Positions 41,910 through 49,747 of a stretch of DNA of 64,000 nt are shown here, in pieces (within the stretch, counting starts at the first letter, position 1; each line of letters begins with the position of its first letter). Made by a program: the position numbers and the translations under genes. This DNA is from JBOFSQ01 sp051651625 (GTDB taxonomy: Bacteria; Planctomycetota; Planctomycetia; Pirellulales; Thermoguttaceae): positions 17,764 through 81,763 of the forward strand of contig JBOFSQ010000038.1 in NCBI GenBank assembly GCA_051651625.1. Direction: 5' to 3'. The notes below the pieces were generated by a model. The model was not told where the DNA came from, ran no database searches, and worked only from the letters and a program-made list of their open reading frames with translations.

Positions 41910-43190
41910 ATGCCTACACCACAAGACAACTCTGCCGAAACAATTCAGGCCGATCTTGGTACGTCGTTCGGAGCCGACGATCAGCCGATGGAAAATAGTC
42001 GTCCGTTCGTGATCGATGTTGCTGATCGCGTGAAGCGTTTACCGCCGTATCTCTTCGCGGAGTTGAATAAACTCAAGTACGAGAAGCGGCGCAGCGGCGC
42101 GGACGTGATCGATCTCGGAATGGGAAGTCCGACCGACCCGCCGCATCCGATGGTGATCGAAAAACTGGCGGAGGCGGCGCAGAATCCGCGTGTTCACCCG
42201 TACAGTCACGCGCGCGGACTGCCGCAGTTGCGGCGCGAAGTTGCAGCGCGTTACCTTAAGTATTATGGTGTGCGGCTCGATCCTGAATCGCAGATCATTG
42301 GTTGCATCGGATCGAAAGAAGGGTTGAGTCACCTGTGTCTTGCGCTGCTTGGCGCGGGCGATACTGCCATCGTTCCGGCACCGTATTTCCCAGCGCATCT
42401 CTACGCCGTGATGCTCGCGTCGGCGAACTCGCTGATGCTCGACGCACGCGACCCCGACAAACTTTTGTCGTCCGTCGCCGCGACGTGTGAGACGCTCTAT
42501 CCGAAACCGAAACTGATGATCGTCAACTATCCGCACAACCCAACGGCAACGGTCGTCGAGCGAGATTTTTATGTTGATGTGGTCAAGTTGGCGAAGCGGT
42601 TTGGTTTTATGGTCGTCAGCGATATGGCTTATGCGGATGTCTGTTTTGACGGTTACAAGGCACCGAGTTTTCTGTCGGTTCCCGGCGCGATGGATGTCGG
42701 CGTCGAGACGACGACGATGAGCAAAGGGTACAACATGGCGGGGTGGCGACTCGGCTACTGCTGCGGCAACGCCGAGATTGTCCGCGCACTTGCGACGATC
42801 AAAACGTACTACGACTACGGTAACTTCGCCGCGTTACAGATCGCTGCGATAGTTGCGATTCGTCACCTCGACAAAGAAGTCGAACGTCAAGCGAAAGTGT
42901 ACGAAAAGCGTCGCAACATTCTCTGCGACGGACTAGAGCGACTCGGCTGGGATGTCGTGCGGCCAAAGGCGTCGATGTTTGTCTGGCAACGTCTCCCCGA
43001 CCCGTATTTCGGTAACATGACATCGTTCGACTTTGCGATGAAACTTCTGCGCGACGCTGACGTTGTGATAAGTCCGGGGAGTGCGTTCGGCGAAGCGGGC
43101 GAAGGGTACATGCGACTCGCACTCGTCGAGAAAGAAGACCGGCTCCGCCAAGCCGTTCGCCAAATCGGACGTGCGCTCAAGAAAACCTGA
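41910..43190 (+). CDS. PLP-dependent class I aminotransferase (AlaC/DapL-like)
   Basis: This 426-residue fold-type I aminotransferase resembles the AlaC/LL-diaminopimelate aminotransferase group. The PLP Schiff-base Lys272 lies in TMSKGYNMAGWRLGY. The N-terminal LGMGSPTDPPHP, the HPYSHARGLPQLR block and NYPHNPTA are typical. Donor/acceptor choice (alanine-pyruvate or diaminopimelate) cannot be set by eye. ATG 41910 is used because frames further upstream are repeat-derived; ATG 41988 is a possible later start. The MATE gene follows 13 bases after the stop. Confidence 0.85.
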   Translation: MPTPQDNSAETIQADLGTSFGADDQPMENSRPFVIDVADRVKRLPPYLFAELNKLKYEKRRSGADVIDLGMGSPTDPPHPMVIEKLAEAAQNPRVHPYSHARGLPQLRREVAARYLKYYGVRLDPESQIIGCIGSKEGLSHLCLALLGAGDTAIVPAPYFPAHLYAVMLASANSLMLDARDPDKLLSSVAATCETLYPKPKLMIVNYPHNPTATVVERDFYVDVVKLAKRFGFMVVSDMAYADVCFDGYKAPSFLSVPGAMDVGVETTTMSKGYNMAGWRLGYCCGNAEIVRALATIKTYYDYGNFAALQIAAIVAIRHLDKEVERQAKVYEKRRNILCDGLERLGWDVVRPKASMFVWQRLPDPYFGNMTSFDFAMKLLRDADVVISPGSAFGEAGEGYMRLALVEKEDRLRQAVRQIGRALKKT

Positions 43191-43203
43191 TTGGAACGAA
43201 ACT

Positions 43204-44637
43204 GTGCAGGACGCAAAAAAAACAAACTGGTGGACGCGACCGTGCGGCGGATTTGACGTGCTGCGGGTTGCGCTGCCGCTGATTATCTCGACCGGATCAA
43301 TTTCGCTGATGACGTTCACCGACAGGATGTTTCTCCTGTGGCACAGTCATCACGCGATGTCGGCGGCGTTCCAAGGCGGACTCTGTTTTTGGGCGATGAT
43401 CGCGCTTCCGCATTCAATCGCCGCATACGTTAACACGTTCGTCTCGCAATACAACGGAAGTCAGCAATACCGGCGTATCGGCCCCGCCGTGTGGCAAGGA
43501 ATCTTCTTCGGATTTGCACTCCAGCCGCTCTACTGGTTCGCCGCGCCGCTTGCGTCTTGCCTCTTTGCGATGTTCGATCACTCGCCCGAACAGATCGAAC
43601 TCGCGTCGCGGTATCTAGCGATTCTCTGTTACTCGGCGGGTATATCAATCGCGTGCGAATCGGTTGCGTCGTTTTTCACCGGACGACAAGAGACTGCGGT
43701 TGTGATGAACGTCAACATCGGTTGCGTTGTGTTCAACATTGTTCTCGATTGGTGTTTGATTTTTGGTGCGTGCGGATTTCCAGCGTGGGGACTCGAAGGT
43801 GCTGCGTGGGCGACGGTCGTTTCGCAGTTTTTGCGGTTTGCAATCTTTCTCGCCATCGCACTTTGGGAAGACTACGTTCCGAGTAAACAAAACAGTGCGC
43901 TGCCGCGTGAACAGCGCGACGTATTCGGTCTCATCGCGGGGATGCGAATCGACTGGCCGCTCGGCAAACGGATGTTGTGGTTTGGCGGTGCGAGTGGTTT
44001 TCACGTCTTCATTGACGCGGCTGGTTTCACGGCGTTTATTATGCTCATCGGCGGACTCGGCCCGCGTGAAGAGGCCGCAACCGTCATCGCGTTCACGATG
44101 AACATGCTATCGTTTTTGCCGCTGGTCGGAACTGGAATTGGCGTTATGACACTCGTTGGTAATCAGATCGGGGCAGGGCGACCCGACCTTGCGCAGCGGG
44201 CAACGATGACGGCCCTTGCAATCGCAGCGTGTTATTGTGGCGTCTTCGCATTTCTCTACGCCATCACGCCGCACGTTTTGCTGTCTGGATACGCGATGTT
44301 TGCCGACACCACCGCATTCGCGGAGATACAAGACCTGACGGTTGTTCTCCTGCGTTTTATTGCGATGTATCTGTTCGTCGATGCGATAGGGATCGTGTTT
44401 GCCTCGGCACTCAAAGGTGCGGGCGACACGATGTTCGTGATGTGGCTCAGTGCGGTTACGATGCCGATTCTTCCGATAGCTAGCGCAATTGGTATACACT
44501 TCGCGGGACTTGGACTTATGTGGTGCTGGATCGTTTTGACAGTTTGGGTTTGGGTGATCTGCATATTTTATGTGGCACGATTCTTCGGCGGCAAATGGAA
44601 GAAGATGCGCGTGATCGAATCGACGAATGAAGCGTAA
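43204..44637 (+). CDS. MATE family efflux transporter
   Basis: This 477-residue membrane protein of the multidrug and toxin extrusion family exports cationic drugs or metabolites using Na+ or H+ gradients. About twelve hydrophobic helices are arranged as two related halves (RVALPLIISTGSISLMTFTDRMFLLWHS, then RMLWFGGASGFHVFIDAAGFTAF). Typical segments include VVFNIVLDWCLIFGACGFPAWGLEGAAWAT and GTGIGVMTLVGNQIGAGRPD in the second half. GTG 43204 is the first in-frame start after the aminotransferase gene. The substrate is unknown. Confidence 0.85.
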   Translation: MQDAKKTNWWTRPCGGFDVLRVALPLIISTGSISLMTFTDRMFLLWHSHHAMSAAFQGGLCFWAMIALPHSIAAYVNTFVSQYNGSQQYRRIGPAVWQGIFFGFALQPLYWFAAPLASCLFAMFDHSPEQIELASRYLAILCYSAGISIACESVASFFTGRQETAVVMNVNIGCVVFNIVLDWCLIFGACGFPAWGLEGAAWATVVSQFLRFAIFLAIALWEDYVPSKQNSALPREQRDVFGLIAGMRIDWPLGKRMLWFGGASGFHVFIDAAGFTAFIMLIGGLGPREEAATVIAFTMNMLSFLPLVGTGIGVMTLVGNQIGAGRPDLAQRATMTALAIAACYCGVFAFLYAITPHVLLSGYAMFADTTAFAEIQDLTVVLLRFIAMYLFVDAIGIVFASALKGAGDTMFVMWLSAVTMPILPIASAIGIHFAGLGLMWCWIVLTVWVWVICIFYVARFFGGKWKKMRVIESTNEA

Positions 44638-44651
44638 ACAAGGAACTCGAT

Positions 44652-45665
44652 ATGGAATCATCGTCGTCGTCACCAACATCACCAGCACCATCATCTCGTC
44701 GTCGCAAGTTGGTGCCGCGTCGTGTGGAAGTGAAGGCGTCGCCGGACGTTTGGAGCGAGTCGTTTCTCGCGTACCTTTCTGCCGAACGACGTTTGTCGGC
44801 GAACACGATAGCGGCGTACCGGCGTGACTTGCGGCGGTTTTACGAGTGGCTTCGTGGACGCACGATTGTCGAGCTTAATATCCGCGACCTTGCAGACTAC
44901 GTTGATTGGCTTCACCGCCACAAGTTGGCACCAGCAACTCTGGCGCGGCACGTCGTAACGCTCCGAGTTTTCTTCCGCTATTTGCAGCTTGAAGGTGTAC
45001 TTCAGCACAACACCGCCGAGCTTCTTGGGAATCAAAAACTTTGGGACCGGATTCCGCAAGTTCTCTCGCCATCGCAAGTAGACAAACTACTGATGTCACC
45101 AGAAGCGGGGATCGACAAACTTCCGCAGCGCGACCGCGCGATCCTTGAGTTTTTTTACGCGACCGGTTGCCGTGTATCAGAAGTGGCGTCGCTTCGGCTC
45201 GACGACATTCATCTTGAAGAGGGTTATTGTCTCTGCACGGGAAAGGGGAACAAGCAGCGTCTTGTCCCGCTTGGTGAACGTGCGGTGCGTGCATTTCGTG
45301 AGTGGACTGCAAATGAGCGACCAATTCTTGCGGCGCGTGCGGAGTCGCGTCAGGTTACAACGATTCCGATAACGAAGAATGCTGCTGGTGGGCTGGCATT
45401 TTTGTCGTTATCTGGTCGGCGTTTGCGGCGTGAGGCGATGTGGGAGCTTATTAAGAAGTACGCGATTCGCGTTGGGGCACCGACGCTGGTTTCACCGCAC
45501 ACGATGCGTCACAGTTTTGCGACGCACCTTATTGCTGGTGGTGCTGATTTGCGTCAAGTACAAGAGATGTTGGGACATGCGAGCATTGCGACGACGCAGA
45601 TTTACACGCACGTCGATCCATCGCGTTTGAAGGCGATTCACACGAAGTTTCACCCGCGTGGTTGA
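44652..45665 (+). CDS. xerD: Tyrosine recombinase XerC/XerD-like
   Basis: This 337-residue tyrosine recombinase probably resolves chromosome dimers at dif. All catalytic residues are present: Arg174 (CRVSEV), Lys198 (GKGNKQR), His283 and Arg286 (HTMRHSF), His309 (GHAS) and the nucleophile Tyr318 (QIYTHV). The SAM-like DNA-binding N-terminal domain includes YLSAERRLSANTIAAYRRDL. A Ser-rich 20-residue N-terminal extension precedes it. It adjoins a tRNA gene, but its full length and Xer-like C-terminus (HTKFHPRG) favour the housekeeping enzyme over an integrase. XerC and XerD cannot be distinguished by eye. Confidence 0.85.
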   Translation: MESSSSSPTSPAPSSRRRKLVPRRVEVKASPDVWSESFLAYLSAERRLSANTIAAYRRDLRRFYEWLRGRTIVELNIRDLADYVDWLHRHKLAPATLARHVVTLRVFFRYLQLEGVLQHNTAELLGNQKLWDRIPQVLSPSQVDKLLMSPEAGIDKLPQRDRAILEFFYATGCRVSEVASLRLDDIHLEEGYCLCTGKGNKQRLVPLGERAVRAFREWTANERPILAARAESRQVTTIPITKNAAGGLAFLSLSGRRLRREAMWELIKKYAIRVGAPTLVSPHTMRHSFATHLIAGGADLRQVQEMLGHASIATTQIYTHVDPSRLKAIHTKFHPRG

Positions 45666-45723
45666 AGTTGTACCCTCGCTGGAAATTTTAATCAACTTCG
45701 GTATACTTGTGCGTTCTGTTTGG

Positions 45724-45797
45724 GGGTTGGTAGCTCAGTCGGTTAGAGCGGAGGACTCATAATCCTTTGGTCGCGGGTTCGATTCCTGCCCAACCCA
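45724..45797 (+). tRNA. tRNA with CAU anticodon (elongator Met or Ile2)
   Basis: The acceptor stem is GGGTTGG with CCAACCC, plus discriminator A at 45797. The D arm is GCTCAGTCGGTTAGAGC. The anticodon arm is GAGGA-CTCATAA-TCCTT, with anticodon CAT at 45758-45760. The T arm is GCGGG-TTCGATT-CCTGC. There is no encoded CCA. It lacks the initiator features (C1-A72 mismatch and three G-C pairs in the anticodon stem), so it is not fMet. The TTTGGTCGC region resembles E. coli tRNA-Ile2 more than elongator Met, but this is not decisive. A TATACT lies at 45702-45707 upstream. Confidence 0.92.
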
Positions 45798-45805
45798 TCC
45801 CGCCG

Positions 45806-46447
45806 TTATTGCGAGTTGCCCGTTTCTTTATCAGACATCGCCGCCTGCATCATTGATTCTACGATGCTACCGAGGCGACTGATTTGTGTTAACTCGGTGT
45901 CGAACAGTGAGCGATGCTTGAGTCCCTCAAAAAGCGACAGTAACCACTCTGCATTCTCGCGTGGAGACTTTATATCAGCGTACCCACGCTCGTTAATGTC
46001 TTCAAGCAGTTGTGTGTAGAGAACACGATTACGTTCTAAAAAACGTCCCCAGCTTTTCCGAATGTCGTCGTCCTGAATCGCCATCGCAAAAATTTCTGAC
46101 GTAAAAAGCCGGTTGCCCGCGTCAAAGAGACACTGTTCAACCGCCAATAGCAATATCTGTCGTAAGCGACTTACGGGATTGGCGTCAACCGTCCCCAACC
46201 CCTGTAAACGCACATCGTACAGATGGTAATGCAGGTCACACACCGCCAGAATCAATTCCTTCTTGGAAGCGTAGTGGCAGTAGAAAGCCCCCTTGGTGAC
46301 GCCCGCTCTTGCACACACCATGTCAAGATTGACATTCTGCAAACCCTGTGTGGAAAAAAGCTCAAGAGCCACTTGCGCGAGTAGTTCACGCATCGGCAGC
46401 GGTTCACGCTGTTGTGTTTGGTGTACTTGTTTTTTTGAACGTGCCAT
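45806..46447 (-). CDS. TetR/AcrR family transcriptional regulator
   Basis: This 213-residue repressor-type regulator has a TetR helix-turn-helix: LAQVALELFSTQGLQNVNLD, then CARAGVTKGAFYCHYASKKE with the hallmark F-Y-x-H-Y-x-x-K. The rest is an all-helical ligand domain. Start 46447 gives the normal HTH position; no Shine-Dalgarno is visible. The gene runs towards the tRNA and away from a DUF1559 gene, and the intergenic region between them holds three similar inverted repeats that are candidate operators. Confidence 0.85.
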   Translation of the reverse strand: MARSKKQVHQTQQREPLPMRELLAQVALELFSTQGLQNVNLDMVCARAGVTKGAFYCHYASKKELILAVCDLHYHLYDVRLQGLGTVDANPVSRLRQILLLAVEQCLFDAGNRLFTSEIFAMAIQDDDIRKSWGRFLERNRVLYTQLLEDINERGYADIKSPRENAEWLLSLFEGLKHRSLFDTELTQISRLGSIVESMMQAAMSDKETGNSQ

Positions 46448-46505
46448 CGGTAGTCTGGGGAGAACGTTTTTCAGGGATTTTGATTCGTTTGGCAAGCCGC
46501 TTCGA

Positions 46506-46521
46506 CATACCGTACAGTATG
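46506..46521. promoter_or_regulatory. Candidate TetR operator 1
   Basis: CATACCGTACAGTATG has half-sites ATAC and GTAT separated by six bases. It lies about 60 bases upstream of the TetR start and could mediate autoregulation. Its core TAC-N6-GTAT matches the sites at 46698-46711 and 46739-46752. Confidence 0.4.
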
Positions 46522-46697
46522 AGCTAATTTGCCGCGTATTGTACCATTTACGGAGTGTTAGATAAGGAGGGGATAAAACCAAATCAATCATTTTTCCCAA
46601 AAAGTCTTGCTTGCCTCTTGACGTTTTCACAAAAAGGCGGTACACTCCCGCCCGTTCGGACGAGCGACACTGGCGAACAGGTAGTCATCCAAAAACC

Positions 46698-46711
46698 GTA
46701 CCGACCAGTAT
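46698..46711. promoter_or_regulatory. Candidate TetR operator 2
   Basis: GTACCGACCAGTAT has the TAC-N6-GTAT pattern, preceded by AAAAACC as in site 3. It lies in the divergent region between the regulator and the DUF1559 gene. Confidence 0.35.
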
Positions 46712-46738
46712 CAACTCGGAGGATTTTCGCTAAAAACC

Positions 46739-46752
46739 GTACTTGAAAGTAT
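46739..46752. promoter_or_regulatory. Candidate TetR operator 3
   Basis: GTACTTGAAAGTAT contains the inverted repeat TACTT-GA-AAGTA and the same TAC-N6-GTAT spacing, again preceded by AAAAACC. Sites 2 and 3 are 41 bases apart, about four helical turns. Confidence 0.35.
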
Positions 46753-46775
46753 CTCGCATTATTTCTTTGTGTTAT

Positions 46776-46796
46776 AAAACGGCGCGTTGCCGTTTT
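46776..46796 (+). promoter_or_regulatory. Hairpin in the presumed leader of the DUF1559 gene
   Basis: AAAACGGC and GCCGTTTT flank a five-base loop, 45 bases before the start codon. With flanking A and T runs it could work as a small terminator or attenuator in either direction. Confidence 0.4.
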
Positions 46797-46840
46797 GTTT
46801 GGATAGTGTGTCCGTTGCTAGAGAAGAAAGAGGTGCCGAA

Positions 46841-47959
46841 ATGACACGTGACCTACTGAATCGTCTCGTCGTGCTGACTGAATACATCTGTGTTAAGATG
46901 GGGGGGGGGGGCAAGCTGTGTCGTTCGCGGCTTGGTCGAGGCTTTACTCTGGTGGAGCTGCTGGTTGTGATTGCGATCATTGGCGTGCTCGTTGCGCTAC
47001 TCTTGCCCGCAGTGCAAGCCGCGCGTGAAGCGGCGCGGCGAATGCAATGCACAAACAATCTCAAGCAACTCGGACTTTCCGTCCACAATTTTCACGACAC
47101 CTACAATCACCTCCCGCCGGGCGCGCTGGCAGAGTGGTGCTCTTCGATGTATCCGCTGCTATACCCATTTATGGAGCAGCAAGCGATGTATGACCAGTAT
47201 TGTGGTCTGCCAGATGTCCTTGGGAGGACAGGTACGATGAAGTATGTCATCGGTGACAATTTTCGGTTTTGGCTTAAGGAACCGACAGATACGCCGGTGC
47301 CGGGTTTAGGTGATGCTGGTCGGAAAGCTATCAGCAGCATTTCCGTTTTCAAGTGTCCTTCAAGGCGGAGCGGTGTTGCTATGGCGAGCGTGACCACTCC
47401 AAGCGACGCTGGTCAGTTCGCTGGTCCTCTCACCGATTATGCCATCCCGATAGAGATAGACCTTGCCGTTGCAGGTTCAGCCATCAACTGGTGGAGATGG
47501 TGGCTTCAAATGACTGAAGCAAACTATGCGTGCGTTCGAATGCCATTCAATCGCACAGTTGGAAAGTTAAGTGACTCGGCGACGACTTGGGCTGCTCGTG
47601 ATACCATGGCTTCGTGGCGCGATGGTACGAGTAATCAGCTTGCCCTCGGTGAAAAACATTACTCCACGCAGCATCAGGCTGGCGGAACGGTTGTCAGTGA
47701 ACACTCGGACGTTGGTTATCAAGGTGGTCAGTACTGCTACGCCGAAGCATTTACACGAACTGTTGCCGGTTATGGACTCGCACGGGGACAGAATGACCTG
47801 ACATGGGATACAGCTGCATTGTTTGGTAGTGCCCATCCCGGGACGTGTAACTTTCTTATCGGTGATGGTAGTGTACGCGGCGTTGCAGTCACGGTTGATG
47901 CTAACATCATGTATAAATTGATCAATCCCGTCGATGGTCAATCAGTGTCTTTGCCATAG
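46841..47959 (+). CDS. DUF1559 prepilin-like protein A, with in-frame poly-G tract
   Basis: This 372-residue protein begins at ATG 46841, with AGAGGTG seven bases upstream. A 57-base leader region ends CVKMGGGGKLC, encoded by 12 consecutive G. It is followed by the type IV prepilin cleavage motif GRGFTLVELLVVIAIIGVLV and LLLPAVQAAREAARRMQC, which opens the DUF1559 domain. The rest contains GEKH and the C-terminal FLIGDGSVRGVA. Members are thought to be pseudopilin-like surface or secretion proteins, and planctomycetes have large families. The reading frame is intact here. The lipoprotein gene follows 64 bases downstream. Confidence 0.85.
   Translation: MTRDLLNRLVVLTEYICVKMGGGGKLCRSRLGRGFTLVELLVVIAIIGVLVALLLPAVQAAREAARRMQCTNNLKQLGLSVHNFHDTYNHLPPGALAEWCSSMYPLLYPFMEQQAMYDQYCGLPDVLGRTGTMKYVIGDNFRFWLKEPTDTPVPGLGDAGRKAISSISVFKCPSRRSGVAMASVTTPSDAGQFAGPLTDYAIPIEIDLAVAGSAINWWRWWLQMTEANYACVRMPFNRTVGKLSDSATTWAARDTMASWRDGTSNQLALGEKHYSTQHQAGGTVVSEHSDVGYQGGQYCYAEAFTRTVAGYGLARGQNDLTWDTAALFGSAHPGTCNFLIGDGSVRGVAVTVDANIMYKLINPVDGQSVSLP
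46900..46911 (+). repeat. Poly-G tract (12 G) inside DUF1559 gene A
   Basis: Twelve consecutive G begin with the last base of an internal in-frame ATG. The context GTTAAGAT before the tract and GCAAGCTGTG after it resembles that of the tract at 62806-62819. At 12 G the upstream start and the prepilin motif are in the same frame. Confidence 0.9.
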
Positions 47960-48023
47960 TTACGGGGCTGCATAAATTTGTGCTCTGTCCATTGGGCTTG
48001 GTTCTCTTGTGAAAAGGTGTAGA

Positions 48024-48500
48024 ATGAACGTAATCAATCGCTTTGTGTATGTTGTGTGTTGTCTCGTTGCGTGCGGTGTACTTGGGTGCAACAATCGCGT
48101 CCCACTTGAGGGCAAAGTTGTTTTTTCGGACGATGGCAGCCCAATTACATCGGGGACTATCTGCTTCACCGATGGCAAACAAATGGCTCGCGGCACCATC
48201 AATCCTGACGGTACATTTACGATGGGATTCCTTGGTGCCGCCGATGGAATGCCGCCGGGGAGGTATACCGTTTACTTTTTTGACGTGTCGGGTGATAACC
48301 CGTCCGGAAAACCTACAGAAGCAGCCACAACACCATTTGGCACGCCAGTCCCCGAAGGAACGCCTTCGATGACATCGCGTCGTTCGCTAATCGATCCGAA
48401 GTACAACCGCGCGGACACGTCGGGATTAACGGCAGATGTTTCGGCAACGACAAAACGACTCGATTTCAAAGTTGATCGCGCGCCTGCGGCAAAGAAGTAG
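48024..48500 (+). CDS. Small lipoprotein paired with DUF1559 protein A
   Basis: This 158-residue protein has a lipoprotein signal (VCCLVACGVLGCNN, acylated Cys near 22). The mature part resembles planctomycete carboxypeptidase-regulatory-like or transthyretin-like domains: VPLEGKVVFSDDGSPITSGT, then INPDGTFTM and MPPGRYTVYF. AAGGTG seven bases before ATG 48024 supports this start rather than 48009. Such lipoproteins commonly sit beside DUF1559 genes, and the arrangement recurs at 60669-62902. The function is unknown. Confidence 0.75.
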   Translation: MNVINRFVYVVCCLVACGVLGCNNRVPLEGKVVFSDDGSPITSGTICFTDGKQMARGTINPDGTFTMGFLGAADGMPPGRYTVYFFDVSGDNPSGKPTEAATTPFGTPVPEGTPSMTSRRSLIDPKYNRADTSGLTADVSATTKRLDFKVDRAPAAKK

Positions 48501-48553
48501 CGTAACCGTTTTCACCCGCTTCGACAGCCCGTGAATGGACAAATGAGGAAAAC

Positions 48554-48754
48554 ATGACTCGCAATTTCACCGTGTTCGTAGAAAGAGACCCAGAGAGCGG
48601 AATGTTCGTCGGGACGGTTCCGAGTTTGCCCGGCGCGCACACTTACGCTGATACACTCGACGATTTGCAAATCCGACTCACCGAAGTGATCTCACTTTGT
48701 CTCGAAGAGATGGAGCCGTTCATGGTTGACTTCGTGCCCGTCATTCCCGCGTAG
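48554..48754 (+). CDS. Orphan HicB-like antitoxin domain protein
   Basis: This 66-residue protein has the HicB fold signature: FTVFVERDPESGMFVGTVPS, then LPGAHTYADTLDDL and a helix LTEVISLCLEE. HicB normally antagonises the mRNA interferase HicA encoded beside it. No HicA is visible on either side, so it is an orphan or a domain used for another purpose. The last five residues (VPVIPA) and the TAG come from a family B repeat, so the original C-terminus may have been replaced. GAGGA lies about five bases upstream of the start. Confidence 0.7.
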   Translation: MTRNFTVFVERDPESGMFVGTVPSLPGAHTYADTLDDLQIRLTEVISLCLEEMEPFMVDFVPVIPA

Positions 48755-48830
48755 GCGGGAATCCATCCTGAAGGCACTTCGTTGATGCTACGTCTGTGCT
48801 GATTCGGGCACTCGCTTACGCTTTCCGCTC
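48739..48830 (+). repeat. Composite dispersed repeat (families B and A)
   Basis: GTCATTCCCGCGTAGGCGGG plus AATCCATCCTGAAGGCACTT is a family B unit in the reverse sense of 9336-9376. It is followed by GATTCGGGCACTCGCTTACG (family A, from 48801). It fills the gap before the sugar isomerase gene and overlaps the end of the HicB gene. Confidence 0.8.
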
Positions 48831-48869
48831 TGATTTCCCGCTGCACCACCCAACAGGAGAACTCCCCCA

Positions 48870-49736
48870 ATGCAAATCAGTTTTCACACCGACGCTTTTT
48901 GTAGTGCGTTTTACAATTTTGAGAAGGCTCTTGCGTGGGCGCAGAGTCAAAGTGTGCCGCTGATTGAGTGCGGACTCATCGACGGCGTAAGCTGGATGCA
49001 CGGACTCGGCTACTTGCCGCACCTCTCTACCGTCGATGACCCGATGCGGCTCCGCGCGATGATGGATCGTTACGGCTGTCACCTGTCGCAAATCGACGCC
49101 GCGTATCCGCTCTCTGGAAAAGATGGCGGCGCAATCGGTGTGCCGTATGTCCTCAATGCGATCCGTTACGCCAAACTTGTCGGCTGTCCGCGCGTCTGCA
49201 CCACCGACGGACTGCACCGCCCCGAAGGCCTCGACGACAACGAAGCGATGGGACTGATGAAGCGGTACTACGAAATGATTGTCCGCAACGCCGAAGACTA
49301 CGACATCGACATCACCATCGAGATTCACGGCTACTTCACGACGAAAATCGACCGGCTCGACGAGATGCTCCACTTCGTCGATTCGCCGCGACTGAAGCTC
49401 AATCTCGACACCGGTAACTCGTTCATTTCGGGTGGAAATCCGATAGACTTTGCGAAGCGGTTTGCCACGCGAGTTTCGCACGTTCACATCAAAGACGTGT
49501 CGAAGGAACTCGCCGACGCCTCGCGCGGCAAAGACGCTGGCATCGCTTTGAGTCACAGCGCGATTGGCGACGGCGTCAACGCCGACAACATCCGCGAAAC
49601 ACTCCGCATCTTGCACGCTGCCGGTTACGCTGGCCCGCTCTCGATGGAGGTCGAAGGCCAAGGCGGCCCGCTGATCAACAAATCGCTCGCGTGGTTGCGC
49701 AAAACGCTCAAAGAACTCGGTATTCCAGAAAATTGA
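48870..49736 (+). CDS. Sugar phosphate isomerase/epimerase (xylose isomerase-like TIM barrel)
   Basis: This 288-residue TIM-barrel protein is of the AP endonuclease 2 superfamily. Metal-site residues are visible: Glu in TIEIHGYF, Asp and His in LNLDTGNS and SHVHIKD, and Glu in LSMEVEGQGG. GDGVNADNI, near the C-terminus, fits sugar isomerases of this group, which isomerise or epimerise ketoses and inositols. AGGAG ten bases upstream supports ATG 48870. It is the first of several genes on this strand and may work with the oxidoreductases of the window, though they are not adjacent. Confidence 0.82.
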   Translation: MQISFHTDAFCSAFYNFEKALAWAQSQSVPLIECGLIDGVSWMHGLGYLPHLSTVDDPMRLRAMMDRYGCHLSQIDAAYPLSGKDGGAIGVPYVLNAIRYAKLVGCPRVCTTDGLHRPEGLDDNEAMGLMKRYYEMIVRNAEDYDIDITIEIHGYFTTKIDRLDEMLHFVDSPRLKLNLDTGNSFISGGNPIDFAKRFATRVSHVHIKDVSKELADASRGKDAGIALSHSAIGDGVNADNIRETLRILHAAGYAGPLSMEVEGQGGPLINKSLAWLRKTLKELGIPEN

Positions 49737-49747
49737 ACGCATCGGAT

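Noticed and set aside
44652..45797. Integrative element: tyrosine recombinase next to a tRNA
   Set aside because: The recombinase is a full-length Xer-type protein, no repeated tRNA 3' end was found nearby, and the following genes show no phage or conjugation functions.
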